Positions 1-7,317 are shown, counted from the stretch's first letter. The stretch is DNA of 8,651 bases from JBDUDR01 sp040002845 (GCA_040002845.1 JBDUDR010000124.1:1-8651); one strand, 5' to 3'. Notes: a model not told the origin generated them from the sequence alone. Translations and numbers: made by a program.

Positions 1-1377
1 GCGAGTGTGGCCGAGAATGCCTTCGCCAGGCTGCGGATGACCGAGGACATGACGCACATGGCCACCCACGACATCCTCACCGGCTTACTCAACCGCGCTG
101 TGTTCCTGGACAGGGTCAACCATGCCCTGACGGGTTCACGGCGCAAGGGCGCCGGACTCGCCGTGTTGTTCTGCGACCTGGACCGGTTCAAGAAGGTCAA
201 CGACCAGTTCGGCCACGCCGCCGGCGACACGCTCTTGATCGACGTTGCCGAGCGCATCCAGGCCTGTGTACGGAAGGCGGACACCGTGGCTCGTCTCGGC
301 GGTGATGAGTTCGCCATCCTGTTCGAGGACATCGACATCCACCACGAGCTCGCGACCGGATGCGAGCGGATCCTGGCGGCGGTACGCGAGCCCATCAACA
401 TCGTCGGCCACTCCCGGTCCATCTCGACCAGCATCGGGGTGGCCCTCTCGGGCGTCGAGGACTCGGGCGACACCCTGCTGAGGTATGCCGACATGGCGAT
501 GTACCAGGCCAAGTTCCGCGGCCGTGACCGCTACGAGGTTTACCAAACCGCCCTCGGTGACGCGCGGGTGGAGAAGCTGGAGATGGTCGAGTCATTGCGC
601 CGCGCGGTGGAGGACCGCAGCCTGTCCCTCGCGTACCAACCGGTTGTCGACGTTCGCACGCGACGGATCACCGGCGTGGAAACCCTGGCCCGCTGGTCGG
701 TGGACGGGCGATCGATCTCGCCGGAGAAGTTCATCGCCGTTGCAGAGGAACATGGCCTGGTGATACCGCTCGGCGAACTCGTCTTGGAGCTGATGGCAGC
801 CGACGCTCCGCGGCTGGCCGCCGCCTTCGGGCCCGGGCTCACCATTGGTGTCAACATCTCGGCCCAGCAACTCGCTTCCGGTGCTTTTGTGAAGTCCGTG
901 GAGCTCGCCCGACAACGGATGGCGGGCGCCGACCTGCTGCTCGAGGTCACCGAGCGCGCCTTCGTCGGGAATGACCCGACGACGCTGAGTGCGATGTCGG
1001 ATCTGTCCGGTTCAGGGGTGGCGTTCGCGGTGGACGACTTCGGAATCGGGTTCGCCTCGATCGACCATCTGCAGCAGCTCCCAGTGAAGGTACTGAAGAC
1101 CGACCGCCTCTTCTCAGCAAAGATCGACAGCGACGAGAGTGCCTGCCACCTACTGCACTCGATGGTGGCGATGGGACAAGCACTCGGTCTCGACGTGGTG
1201 GTGGAGGGGATCGAACGTGAGTCGCAGGTCGAGCACCTGATCGATCACGTCGGCGGCACGTTGGCTCAGGGGTACCTGCTGCACAAACCGATGGGCGTCG
1301 ACGCGCTGTGCACGATTCTCGCCAGCCAGGCAGCACATCTCGAACCCGCACCATCGATGCCTCCGCCGACCGCGTAG
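1..1377 (+). CDS. GGDEF-EAL cyclic-di-GMP cyclase/phosphodiesterase, 5' partial
   Basis: This is a cytoplasmic-side signalling enzyme predicted to make c-di-GMP from GTP (GGDEF domain) and hydrolyse it to pGpG (EAL domain). Counting from the GTG at base 7, the GGDEF domain spans about residues 18-180. It starts with the usual HDxLTGLxNR motif, has the metal/GTP-binding D57-L-D59 region, and shows the signature G98-G-D-E-F102. An RxxD inhibitory site (R89-D92) lies exactly five residues before the signature. The EAL domain spans about 190-438. Its signature reads E225-T-L, and the expected ligands and catalytic residues are present: N283, E313, D343-D344, K364, E400 and Q421. A Pro-rich tail follows. 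The frame is open to the left edge and no Shine-Dalgarno precedes the GTG at 7. The first 20 residues look like a linker helix, so an upstream sensory or membrane domain is probably missing. The family call is very secure; the true start and net activity are not. Confidence 0.93.
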   Translation, partial: ASVAENAFARLRMTEDMTHMATHDILTGLLNRAVFLDRVNHALTGSRRKGAGLAVLFCDLDRFKKVNDQFGHAAGDTLLIDVAERIQACVRKADTVARLGGDEFAILFEDIDIHHELATGCERILAAVREPINIVGHSRSISTSIGVALSGVEDSGDTLLRYADMAMYQAKFRGRDRYEVYQTALGDARVEKLEMVESLRRAVEDRSLSLAYQPVVDVRTRRITGVETLARWSVDGRSISPEKFIAVAEEHGLVIPLGELVLELMAADAPRLAAAFGPGLTIGVNISAQQLASGAFVKSVELARQRMAGADLLLEVTERAFVGNDPTTLSAMSDLSGSGVAFAVDDFGIGFASIDHLQQLPVKVLKTDRLFSAKIDSDESACHLLHSMVAMGQALGLDVVVEGIERESQVEHLIDHVGGTLAQGYLLHKPMGVDALCTILASQAAHLEPAPSMPPPTA

Positions 1378-1387
1378 CCGCAGCAGG

Positions 1388-1405
1388 ACGGTGCCCCGCC
1401 ACCGT
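1388..1405 (+). terminator. small GC-rich hairpin after the GGDEF-EAL gene
   Basis: ACGGTG (1388-1393) pairs perfectly with CACCGT (1400-1405) around a six-base loop. It begins ten bases after the GGDEF-EAL stop codon. There is no T-run after the stem, so this is at best a weak or Rho-assisted termination structure. Its place between two functionally unrelated genes, just ahead of a candidate -10 box, is the main argument for it. Confidence 0.3.
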
Positions 1406-1419
1406 GCAGCGAGCCGACG

Positions 1420-1425
1420 TAGGGT
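1420..1425 (+). promoter_or_regulatory. candidate -10 element for a leaderless AAA+ operon transcript
   Basis: TAGGGT fits the actinobacterial -10 pattern TANNNT. Exactly six bases separate it from the ATG at 1432, so transcription would start at or next to the start codon and give a leaderless mRNA. No convincing -35 box is visible at the usual distance. A G-rich run directly before the ATG could instead act as a weak ribosome binding site, so a leadered transcript reading through from upstream is also possible. Confidence 0.35.
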
Positions 1426-1431
1426 CGGGGG

Positions 1432-2826
1432 ATGTCCCTGTCTCGACCCGATCGTCCCGCGACACTTGGCGCACTGCTGGCCGCCGGCTACCGGCCTCGC
1501 ACCGTCAAGCAAGAGATCCGTGACAATCTGCTGAGCCTGCTGCGTGCCGGCGAGTCGGCGTTTCCGGGGATCGTTGGTTTCGACGACACGGTGCTCCCCG
1601 AGCTCGAGTCGGCACTACTTGCCGGACATGATCTGGTGCTGCTCGGCGAGCGCGGCCAGGGCAAGACCCGCGTGATGCGTACGATCGCTGGACTGCTTGA
1701 CGAGTGGATGCCCGCGGTCGAGGGTTGCGAGATCCGCGACGAACCGGTCGCACCCGTCTGCACCCGCTGCCGGAAGCTACACGGAGGGCTCGGCGACGAC
1801 CTTCCGATCACCTGGGTGCATCGTGACGACCGGTACGCCGAGAAGCTGGCCACCCCCGACACAAGTGTCGGGGACCTGGTGGGTGACGTGGACCCGGTCA
1901 AGATCGCCGAGGGACGGCTGCTCGGAGACCCGGAGACCGTGCACTTCGGTCTGGTGCCACGTACCAACCGTGGCGTGTTCGGCATCAACGAGCTCCCGGA
2001 CCTCGCCGAACGCATCCAGGTCGCCTTGTTCAACGTGTTGGAGGAGCGCGACATCCAGGTACGCGGGTACACCCTGCGGCTGCCATTGGACATGCTGCTG
2101 ATCGCGACCGCAAACCCCGAGGACTACACCAACCGGGGCCGGATCATCACACCGCTCAAAGACCGCTTCGGTGCGGAGATCCGCACTCACTACCCCCTCG
2201 AGGTGGCAGACGAGATCGCATTGGTCACCCAAGAAGCCGAGTGCATGGCAGATGTGCCCGAACATCTCGTCGAGGTGCTCGCGAGGCTCAGCCGGGGACT
2301 GCGTGACTCGGCTTCGGTGGACCAGCGGTCGGGCGTGTCCGCCAGGTTTGCCATCGCGGCTGCAGAGGGAGTGGCGGCGTCAGCCTTGCGCCGCTCCGCC
2401 AGGCTGAAGGAGTCGGCCGCGGTAGCCAGGATCTGTGACGTGCCGACGGTGATCCCGACCTTGCTGGGCAAGGTGGAGTTCGAGATGGGCGAAGAGGGCC
2501 GGGAGATCGACGTGGTCGAGCACCTGCTGCGTGTCGCCACGGCCGACACATTCCGGGATCGCCTGCGCGGTCTCGACCTGTCCGGGTTCACCGACTTGTT
2601 TGCCGAGGGCGAGACGATTGAGACCGGGGTCCTAGTGCCGGCGGCCGACCTGCTGGCTCAGCTGGGGACGGTGCCGGGCCTGGCCAAGGTGCTGGACGGG
2701 CTCGGGCTCGGCGACGACTCCGATGTCGGTCACGTTGCATCCGCTGCCGAGTTCGTGCTGGAGGGACTTCACCTGACTCGCCGGATAGACAAGGACACCA
2801 TCGACGGACGCACGGTCTACGGCTGA
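1432..2826 (+). CDS. ChlI/MoxR-like AAA+ ATPase (magnesium-chelatase-like)
   Basis: This 464-residue protein is a soluble AAA+ ATPase of the helix-2-insert clade (ChlI/MoxR type) and resembles mycobacterial Rv0958. Walker A is G72-E-R-G-Q-G-K-T79. The Walker B region is G181-V-F-G-I-N-E-L-P-D190, where the usual Asp is Asn (N186) and the catalytic Glu (E187) is kept. Sensor 1 is in T226-A-N228, an arginine-finger candidate is R245 in PLKDRFG, and a sensor-2 Arg is likely R305. Between Walker A and B lies a possible metal site: C99, C110, C113 and H117. The C-terminal third (about 310-464) is helical, as in the lid region of relatives. The ATG at 1432 gives the expected N-terminus. The next gene encodes a VWA protein ten bases downstream, the arrangement of chelatase I/D subunits and MoxR/VWA pairs. 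These pairs use ATP to remodel or metallate a partner. No porphyrin or cobalamin genes are nearby, so a chelatase role in pigment or B12 synthesis is not supported. Confidence 0.9.
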   Translation: MSLSRPDRPATLGALLAAGYRPRTVKQEIRDNLLSLLRAGESAFPGIVGFDDTVLPELESALLAGHDLVLLGERGQGKTRVMRTIAGLLDEWMPAVEGCEIRDEPVAPVCTRCRKLHGGLGDDLPITWVHRDDRYAEKLATPDTSVGDLVGDVDPVKIAEGRLLGDPETVHFGLVPRTNRGVFGINELPDLAERIQVALFNVLEERDIQVRGYTLRLPLDMLLIATANPEDYTNRGRIITPLKDRFGAEIRTHYPLEVADEIALVTQEAECMADVPEHLVEVLARLSRGLRDSASVDQRSGVSARFAIAAAEGVAASALRRSARLKESAAVARICDVPTVIPTLLGKVEFEMGEEGREIDVVEHLLRVATADTFRDRLRGLDLSGFTDLFAEGETIETGVLVPAADLLAQLGTVPGLAKVLDGLGLGDDSDVGHVASAAEFVLEGLHLTRRIDKDTIDGRTVYG

Positions 2827-2828
2827 GG
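2825..2828 (+). promoter_or_regulatory. Shine-Dalgarno of the VWA gene, overlapping the upstream stop
   Basis: GAGG sits eight bases before the ATG at 2837 and overlaps the TGA stop (2824-2826) of the AAA+ gene. Ribosomes ending the first gene are therefore placed on the second gene's initiation site. This indicates translational coupling and fixes the start of the VWA gene. Confidence 0.7.
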
Positions 2829-2836
2829 TAGGGCGG

Positions 2837-4825
2837 ATGAGTTCAAGGCGACCCGGCGGATCCCGGTTCCGGTACGGCCCGTGGCGAGGCGGGCCCGACC
2901 CGCTGGCTCCTCCCTACGATCTGCGCGCAGCCCTCGACGAGGTGGGGCGTGACGTGCTCGCGGGCGGCAGCCTGCGGGAGTCGCTGCGGGACCTGATGCG
3001 TCGGGGCCTCAACGGGGGTCGCGGACTCGACGATGTCGCGAGCCGACTGCGGCGACGACTCGCTCAGGCGAGACGCCGTGGTGACCTCGGGGGAACCCTC
3101 GACCAGGTGCGAGCGATGCTCGACCAGGCCCTGGCCGCCGAGCGGGACACGCTGGCCCGCGATCCGGGGGACGCCGCTCGAATGGCCGAGATGGAGCTGG
3201 CCACCCTGCCCGATCGCACCGCGGCTGCCGTTCGCGCCCTGGAGCACTACGAGTGGCGGTCACCGGAGGCGGCGGCCACCTTCGAGGCCATCCGCTCGAT
3301 GCTGCGCCGAGAAGTGCTCGATGCGCAGTTCGCGGGCCTGAAGCATGCCCTGACCGATGAGGATCCCGAGGCGATGGCCCGCGTGCGGGACATGCTCGCC
3401 GATCTCAACGAGCTACTGGCGGCCCACGCGCGCGGTGAGGACACCACCGACCGGTTCGCTGAGTTCATGGAGCACCATGGCGAGTTCTTCCCCGAAGGTC
3501 CTCGCAACACCGATGAGCTGATCGACGCGCTGGCGCGGCGAAATGCCGCTGCCCAACGGTTGGCTCGGTCCCTCACACCCGAGCAGCGGGCGGAGCTCGG
3601 CCAGTTGATGTCGGACGCGCTGTCCGACCCTGATCTGGCCTTCCAGATGGCCCAGCTCGGCGACAACCTGCGAGCCCTTCGACCCGGGCTCGATCGCCAG
3701 TCCTCCGCTGGGATGCGCCCGGGTGGGGAGTCCCTCGGTTACTCGGACGCCGTCGAAGCGGTCGCCGAGATCGCTGAGCTGGAAGAGCTGTCGGGCCAGC
3801 TCGGCCAGGACTATCCGGGCGCGACGTTGGACGACGTCGACGTCGAGATGCTCGAGCGGCAGCTAGGTGCCGACGTGGCGCGAGACGTGCAGGCCCTGCG
3901 CGAGCTCGAGCGCGAGCTGGAACACCAGGGGTACCTCAGACGTGACCAGGACGGCCTGCGGCTGACCCCAAGAGCCGTACGGCGGCTGGGAGAGACCGCG
4001 CTCCGCCGGATCTTCGCGCAGCTGGAGGCGGCGGGCTCGGGAGACCACAGCGACCACCGGGCCGGCGCCAGTGACGAGCCGACCGGGGCATCCCGGGCGT
4101 GGGCGTTCGGTGACGAGCTGCCGATCGACGCGGTTCGAACGGTCGGCAACGCCTTGCGTCGCCGTACCGCTGAGCAGGTGGGGCATGCCCGAGTTCCGCT
4201 GAGGGTGGACGATTTCGAGGTGGTCGAGACGGAACGGCGCTCGGCGGCTGCCGTCGCTCTCTGTGTCGACCTGTCGTTCTCGATGGCGAGCGAGGGGCGC
4301 TGGGGGCCGATGAAGCAGACCGCGCTGGCGCTGTCGCATCTCATCGCGACCCGCTTTCACCAGGACTCCCTGCAGATCATCGGGTTCGATCGGGCGGCCC
4401 GGCGGCTGTCGCCGGTCGAGCTGGCCGACGTCGAGCCCGAATGGGTCCAAGGAACCAATCTGCAGCATGCGCTGATGATCGCAGGACGCCATCTCCGCCG
4501 CCATCCGGACTCAGAGCCGGTGGTGCTCGTGGTCACCGACGGGGAGCCGACAGCTCATCTGATGGCTGACGGCGAGCCGTATTTCCAGTGGCCGACGACG
4601 TTGGAGACGCTGCGATCCACCATCGCCGAGGTCGACACCATCGCCAGGTACGGCGCCACCTTGAACCTGTTCATGCTGGGTGAGGACGAGGGTCTCGCGC
4701 GGTTCGTGGACGCCGTCGCCCGACGGGTCGGTGGACGTGTGTTCACCCCGGATGTCTCCCGGCTGGGGGAGTATGTCGTCGCGGACTACCTGCGCGCGCG
4801 TCGTGGGAGGCGCGCGAGCGCCTGA
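2837..4825 (+). CDS. VWA-domain protein, partner of the AAA+ ATPase
   Basis: This 662-residue protein has no signal peptide or membrane helix and should be cytoplasmic. It resembles mycobacterial Rv0959 in size, order and neighbour. Residues 1-20 are basic and Gly/Pro-rich. About 30-400 are highly charged and alpha-helical, rich in Arg, Glu and Leu. Around 362-395 a segment ending in LRLTPRAVRRLG looks like the last helix and wing of a winged-helix fold. A Gly/Asp/Ser-rich linker (about 398-420) leads to a C-terminal VWA domain (about 468-655). Its metal-ion-dependent adhesion site is complete: D478-L-S480-F-S482, T540 and D568 in VTDGEP. In chelatase D subunits and MoxR partners, the VWA domain binds the substrate or the ATPase through this metal. 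The start at 2837 is supported by the GAGG eight bases upstream. The two proteins almost certainly form one complex; its target is unknown. Confidence 0.93.
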   Translation: MSSRRPGGSRFRYGPWRGGPDPLAPPYDLRAALDEVGRDVLAGGSLRESLRDLMRRGLNGGRGLDDVASRLRRRLAQARRRGDLGGTLDQVRAMLDQALAAERDTLARDPGDAARMAEMELATLPDRTAAAVRALEHYEWRSPEAAATFEAIRSMLRREVLDAQFAGLKHALTDEDPEAMARVRDMLADLNELLAAHARGEDTTDRFAEFMEHHGEFFPEGPRNTDELIDALARRNAAAQRLARSLTPEQRAELGQLMSDALSDPDLAFQMAQLGDNLRALRPGLDRQSSAGMRPGGESLGYSDAVEAVAEIAELEELSGQLGQDYPGATLDDVDVEMLERQLGADVARDVQALRELERELEHQGYLRRDQDGLRLTPRAVRRLGETALRRIFAQLEAAGSGDHSDHRAGASDEPTGASRAWAFGDELPIDAVRTVGNALRRRTAEQVGHARVPLRVDDFEVVETERRSAAAVALCVDLSFSMASEGRWGPMKQTALALSHLIATRFHQDSLQIIGFDRAARRLSPVELADVEPEWVQGTNLQHALMIAGRHLRRHPDSEPVVLVVTDGEPTAHLMADGEPYFQWPTTLETLRSTIAEVDTIARYGATLNLFMLGEDEGLARFVDAVARRVGGRVFTPDVSRLGEYVVADYLRARRGRRASA

Positions 4826-4837
4826 ACAGTCGTCGGT

Positions 4838-4843
4838 TAGGTT
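4838..4843 (+). promoter_or_regulatory. possible -10 element for the PGPGW gene
   Basis: TAGGTT fits TANNNT and would place a transcription start near 4850, giving a leader of about 38 bases that contains the gene's Shine-Dalgarno. It overlaps the first copy of a 10-base direct repeat. No -35 box is recognisable, so read-through from the AAA+/VWA operon remains just as likely. Confidence 0.25.
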
Positions 4844-4867
4844 CGCTGGTTGAGGCAGTTCGCTGGT
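4841..4867 (+). repeat. 10-base direct repeat upstream of the PGPGW gene
   Basis: GTTCGCTGGT occurs at 4841-4850 and again, identically, at 4858-4867, seven bases apart (17-base period). Both copies lie in the 62-base gap between the VWA and PGPGW genes, just ahead of the Shine-Dalgarno at 4876-4879. It could be a regulator site or a chance duplication. Confidence 0.6.
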
Positions 4868-4887
4868 CGGAGGACGGAGTCGCGCAG

Positions 4888-5349
4888 GTGCTACGCAAGA
4901 CTGGCATTACGATCCTCGGCTGGCTGCTGGTGCTGGCCGGCTTGGCGGCGCTCGTGCTCCCCGGTCCTGGGCTGCTGTTGTTGGTGTGTGGGTTGGTTGT
5001 CCTGTCCCAGGAGTACGACTGGGCCGAGCGCCGGCTCGAGCCCGCGAAGGCGAGGGCGTTCGCGGTGGCGGCCGCCGGGGTGTCGAGCTGGGTGCGCATC
5101 CTCGGCAGCGGGCTGGCTGCCCTGTGCCTGACAGCGGTTGGCCTGCTCTGGGGCCTCGACCCGGAAATTCCGGAGTTCTGGATCGTTGGCCCGCGGCTCC
5201 CGTTCGGCGGCTGGCGCACCGCGAGCACGTTGTTGCTGTCGGGCGCGATCGCGATGGGTCTGCTGGTCTACAGCATCCGGCGCTTTCGGGGTTTGAGCCC
5301 GGATCAAGCCAGCGAGCAGGCTTACTCCGACAGGTCTCCGGATTCGTGA
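4888..5349 (+). CDS. PGPGW-family four-helix membrane protein
   Basis: This is a small integral membrane protein (153 residues) of unknown function. Four hydrophobic segments are visible at about 7-23, 27-41, 71-90 and 111-130. The first two are joined by the family's hallmark turn P25-G-P-G28. The second is followed by LSQEYDWAERRLEPAK (39-54), the charged amphipathic stretch typical of PGPGW / TIGR02611-like proteins. The C-terminal 20 residues are polar. The GTG at 4888 is chosen because GGAG (4876-4879) lies eight bases upstream and the protein then starts right before the first membrane helix. The frame is open further upstream but has no better start. It lies 62 bases after the VWA gene on the same strand, so it may be the last gene of that operon or have its own promoter. 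It converges on the propeller gene with only four bases between stops. Confidence 0.85.
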   Translation: MLRKTGITILGWLLVLAGLAALVLPGPGLLLLVCGLVVLSQEYDWAERRLEPAKARAFAVAAAGVSSWVRILGSGLAALCLTAVGLLWGLDPEIPEFWIVGPRLPFGGWRTASTLLLSGAIAMGLLVYSIRRFRGLSPDQASEQAYSDRSPDS

Positions 5350-5353
5350 CGTC

Positions 5354-7225
5354 CTAGAGCTCGTCGGCGTTGACGATCTTCACGATGTGGCCCCTCGACA
5401 CGACTGCGAAGCGGTGGTCGTCCAACGGCAGCGTCCGCACGTTCCGAGCCCCCCTCGGGAGGGATGTCGTCGCGAGCTCGGTGAGCGACCCGTCGACCCC
5501 GACCTTGATGGCGTTCACCTGCTGCGGGCCGAACCCGGTGTACGTCGGCACCAAGGCGACCCGTGGGATCGGCAGATAGCTGAACGCGTGTGAGTCGTCT
5601 GCGACCATCGGGTAGCTGTCGGGGCCCAGGCTGATGTGATCGACCCGGGTCGGGTGCGACAGATCGCCGAGATCGAACGACGACACCTCGGCGTCCGAGC
5701 CCTGTTGTCCGACCCCCAGGATGATGCCGTCACCCACGGGGTGCAGGTAGTCGGAGAACCCTGGGATCTTCAGCGCGCCGACGATCTTCGGGTCCGTTGG
5801 ATCGGACAGGTCCAGGGTGTACAGCGGGTCGATCTGCCGGAACGTCACCAGCACGGCGATGTCGCCGAACCAGCGGACCGCCTGCAGCGTCTGGTGCTCA
5901 CCCATTCCGGCGACCGAGCCCACCGTCTCCAGACGCCGGCCGTGCTCGGCCAGCACGGTGACCGCGTTCTCCTTCGGTCGCCATGGCTGTCCGATCGACG
6001 TGGCTACTCGCAGCATGCCGTCGTACTCGCTGAAACCCCACTGGCTCGGGACGATCCCGCGCACATCGCCCGAGGCAACGTATGTGGTGGTCTCACCGGT
6101 GGTGTCGAAGGCGTGGATGGTCGTGCTCGTCGGTTGACTTCTGACCAACCCGGGCCGGAGCATCGGGAGGGCGTCCCAGCCGTCTTCGATGGTCGCCACG
6201 TAGAGCCGGTCGGTCGAGGAATACACCATGTCTCCGTCCGCGGCCAGACCTGTTGCCGCCGCGTCTTGTGGATCGTTCGGGTCCATGGTGAGCACGGTGA
6301 TGGTGCCGTACCCGGACTGCTGTTGGGGATGTGCAACCTGAGCGCAGTCGACCAGCGGCCGTACGCTCGAGCCGGTGCCGTCGGTGACCCGCTCGGTCGG
6401 CAGCCACTCCTCGGGTGATGCCGCCTGCACGATCGCCCGGTTCTCCAGCCGGGCCTGGCGGCTGGTCAGGTGGAGGGTGGGGTGGACGAACGGCAGATGC
6501 GGCTGCGACGAGACCACCAAGCGCACCACACCCTGATGCTCGCGGGCGGATACGACGTCTCCGCTGACCCGCTGGGTGGACACAACGGTGGGGTTAGACG
6601 GGTCGGACAGGTCGACGGTGGTGATGTCGGTACGAGTCGTACCCGGGATCACGGGGAGACCCGGCCGTAGGTAGCCGATGGTTGGCCGGAAGTAGCTCTG
6701 AACCGGGCGGATCAGCACCGCCCGGTCGTTGACGAGTAGCAGGTCGCCCGGGTCATAGCGGCGCTGAAGCGGGAGACTGGCGAGCCGGACGGGAGCATCG
6801 CCGGTTATGTCATAGACGACCAGTGACCTGGCACGGAGGATCACGGCGATGTCGCCATTGGTCTTGGCGAAGTCAGGCTCGTCGACTCCTTGCTCTTGCA
6901 CGTTGGTCCCGGTTGGGCCGCTGCCTACGGTGTCCAGGGCGCCGGCGCTGGTGGGGGCTCTGAGCTCGGCCCCATCCGCGTAGATGAGCGGGTAGGTGAA
7001 CCCGTACGCGGTGACATTCGGCAGGGCAGCCTTGACGTACCACTCGCGAAGATCCGTGCAGTCCTGGAACGGCCGCAGCTCGGCGGCCGAGGCGCTCGAC
7101 CTGCCCAACAGCGCCGCCTCGGGAGTGAGAGCAGGTGTGATCGCCAGTCCCGCACCGCAGGCGAGCGCAGCGATCCCGGTCACGGTCCATCCCCATCGAG
7201 TGCCACGCCGCATCTTCTTCACCAC
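5354..7225 (-). CDS. secreted beta-propeller domain protein (PF09826-like)
   Basis: This 623-residue protein should be exported and fold as a beta-propeller outside the membrane. The N-terminus has a basic stretch (KKMRRGTR) and a hydrophobic core at about 13-30. A possible signal peptidase site follows A45-S-A47; the long gap to it leaves open an uncleaved anchor. The family hallmark TNVQEQGVDEPDFAKTNGD is at 107-125. Blade-type motifs of the DLSDPxxP kind recur at about 205-212, 472-479 and, degenerate, at 518-525. C56 and C294 are the only cysteines of the mature part and probably form a disulphide. The role of the family is unknown; propellers often bind ligands or cell-wall partners. Start choice is uncertain: GTG at 7225, GTG at 7222 and ATG at 7213 are all in frame. 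GAAAGG (7226-7231) best suits the ATG, which would remove four residues. It is transcribed divergently from the AlkZ-like gene. Confidence 0.92.
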   Translation of the reverse strand: MVKKMRRGTRWGWTVTGIAALACGAGLAITPALTPEAALLGRSSASAAELRPFQDCTDLREWYVKAALPNVTAYGFTYPLIYADGAELRAPTSAGALDTVGSGPTGTNVQEQGVDEPDFAKTNGDIAVILRARSLVVYDITGDAPVRLASLPLQRRYDPGDLLLVNDRAVLIRPVQSYFRPTIGYLRPGLPVIPGTTRTDITTVDLSDPSNPTVVSTQRVSGDVVSAREHQGVVRLVVSSQPHLPFVHPTLHLTSRQARLENRAIVQAASPEEWLPTERVTDGTGSSVRPLVDCAQVAHPQQQSGYGTITVLTMDPNDPQDAAATGLAADGDMVYSSTDRLYVATIEDGWDALPMLRPGLVRSQPTSTTIHAFDTTGETTTYVASGDVRGIVPSQWGFSEYDGMLRVATSIGQPWRPKENAVTVLAEHGRRLETVGSVAGMGEHQTLQAVRWFGDIAVLVTFRQIDPLYTLDLSDPTDPKIVGALKIPGFSDYLHPVGDGIILGVGQQGSDAEVSSFDLGDLSHPTRVDHISLGPDSYPMVADDSHAFSYLPIPRVALVPTYTGFGPQQVNAIKVGVDGSLTELATTSLPRGARNVRTLPLDDHRFAVVSRGHIVKIVNADEL

Positions 7226-7242
7226 CCTTTCGACTTCGATGT

Positions 7243-7268
7243 GACGCCCGCGGCGAGCGCTCGGTTCC
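7243..7268 (-). promoter_or_regulatory. ECF-sigma-like promoter for the propeller gene (candidate)
   Basis: Reading the minus strand, GGAAC (7264-7268) is followed after 17 bases by CGTC (7243-7246). This matches the general -35/-10 pattern of extracytoplasmic-function sigma factors. A start near 7236 would leave a short leader with GAAAGG before the propeller's start codons. A perfect 10-base palindrome, CGAGCGCTCG (7254-7263), fills part of the spacer. Short motifs like these arise by chance in GC-rich DNA, so the call is tentative. Confidence 0.3.
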
Positions 7269-7317
7269 GTCCCGGTCGAGGTTTCCCCGGCGAGGCGGCG
7301 CTGTCGGCGGCGACTAC

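Noticed and set aside
947..1474. 175-codon minus-strand frame across the GGDEF-EAL end
   Set aside because: Its product is almost all Arg, Ser, Pro and Thr and it shadows conserved EAL-domain codons.
3828..3858. GACGTCGACGTCGA palindromic run
   Set aside because: It lies within codons for Asp/Val/Glu repeats of the VWA protein and is explained by codon usage.
3863..4504. 213-codon minus-strand frame opposite the VWA gene
   Set aside because: It overlaps the linker and MIDAS-bearing part of a secure gene and has no recognisable motif.
1432..4825. Genuine magnesium or cobalt chelatase subunits
   Set aside because: Fold-level similarity is real, but there is no large ChlH/CobN-type subunit and no tetrapyrrole gene nearby, and the Walker B differs.
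5636..6418. 260-codon plus-strand frame inside the propeller gene
   Set aside because: The opposite strand carries clear propeller motifs over the same bases; this frame has low-complexity Arg/Gly/His composition and no recognisable ribosome site or domain.
7157..7159. Lipoprotein cysteine (C23) in the propeller signal sequence
   Set aside because: The residues before it read A-L-A, not the usual L-(A/S)-(G/A), and the hydrophobic stretch continues past the cysteine.
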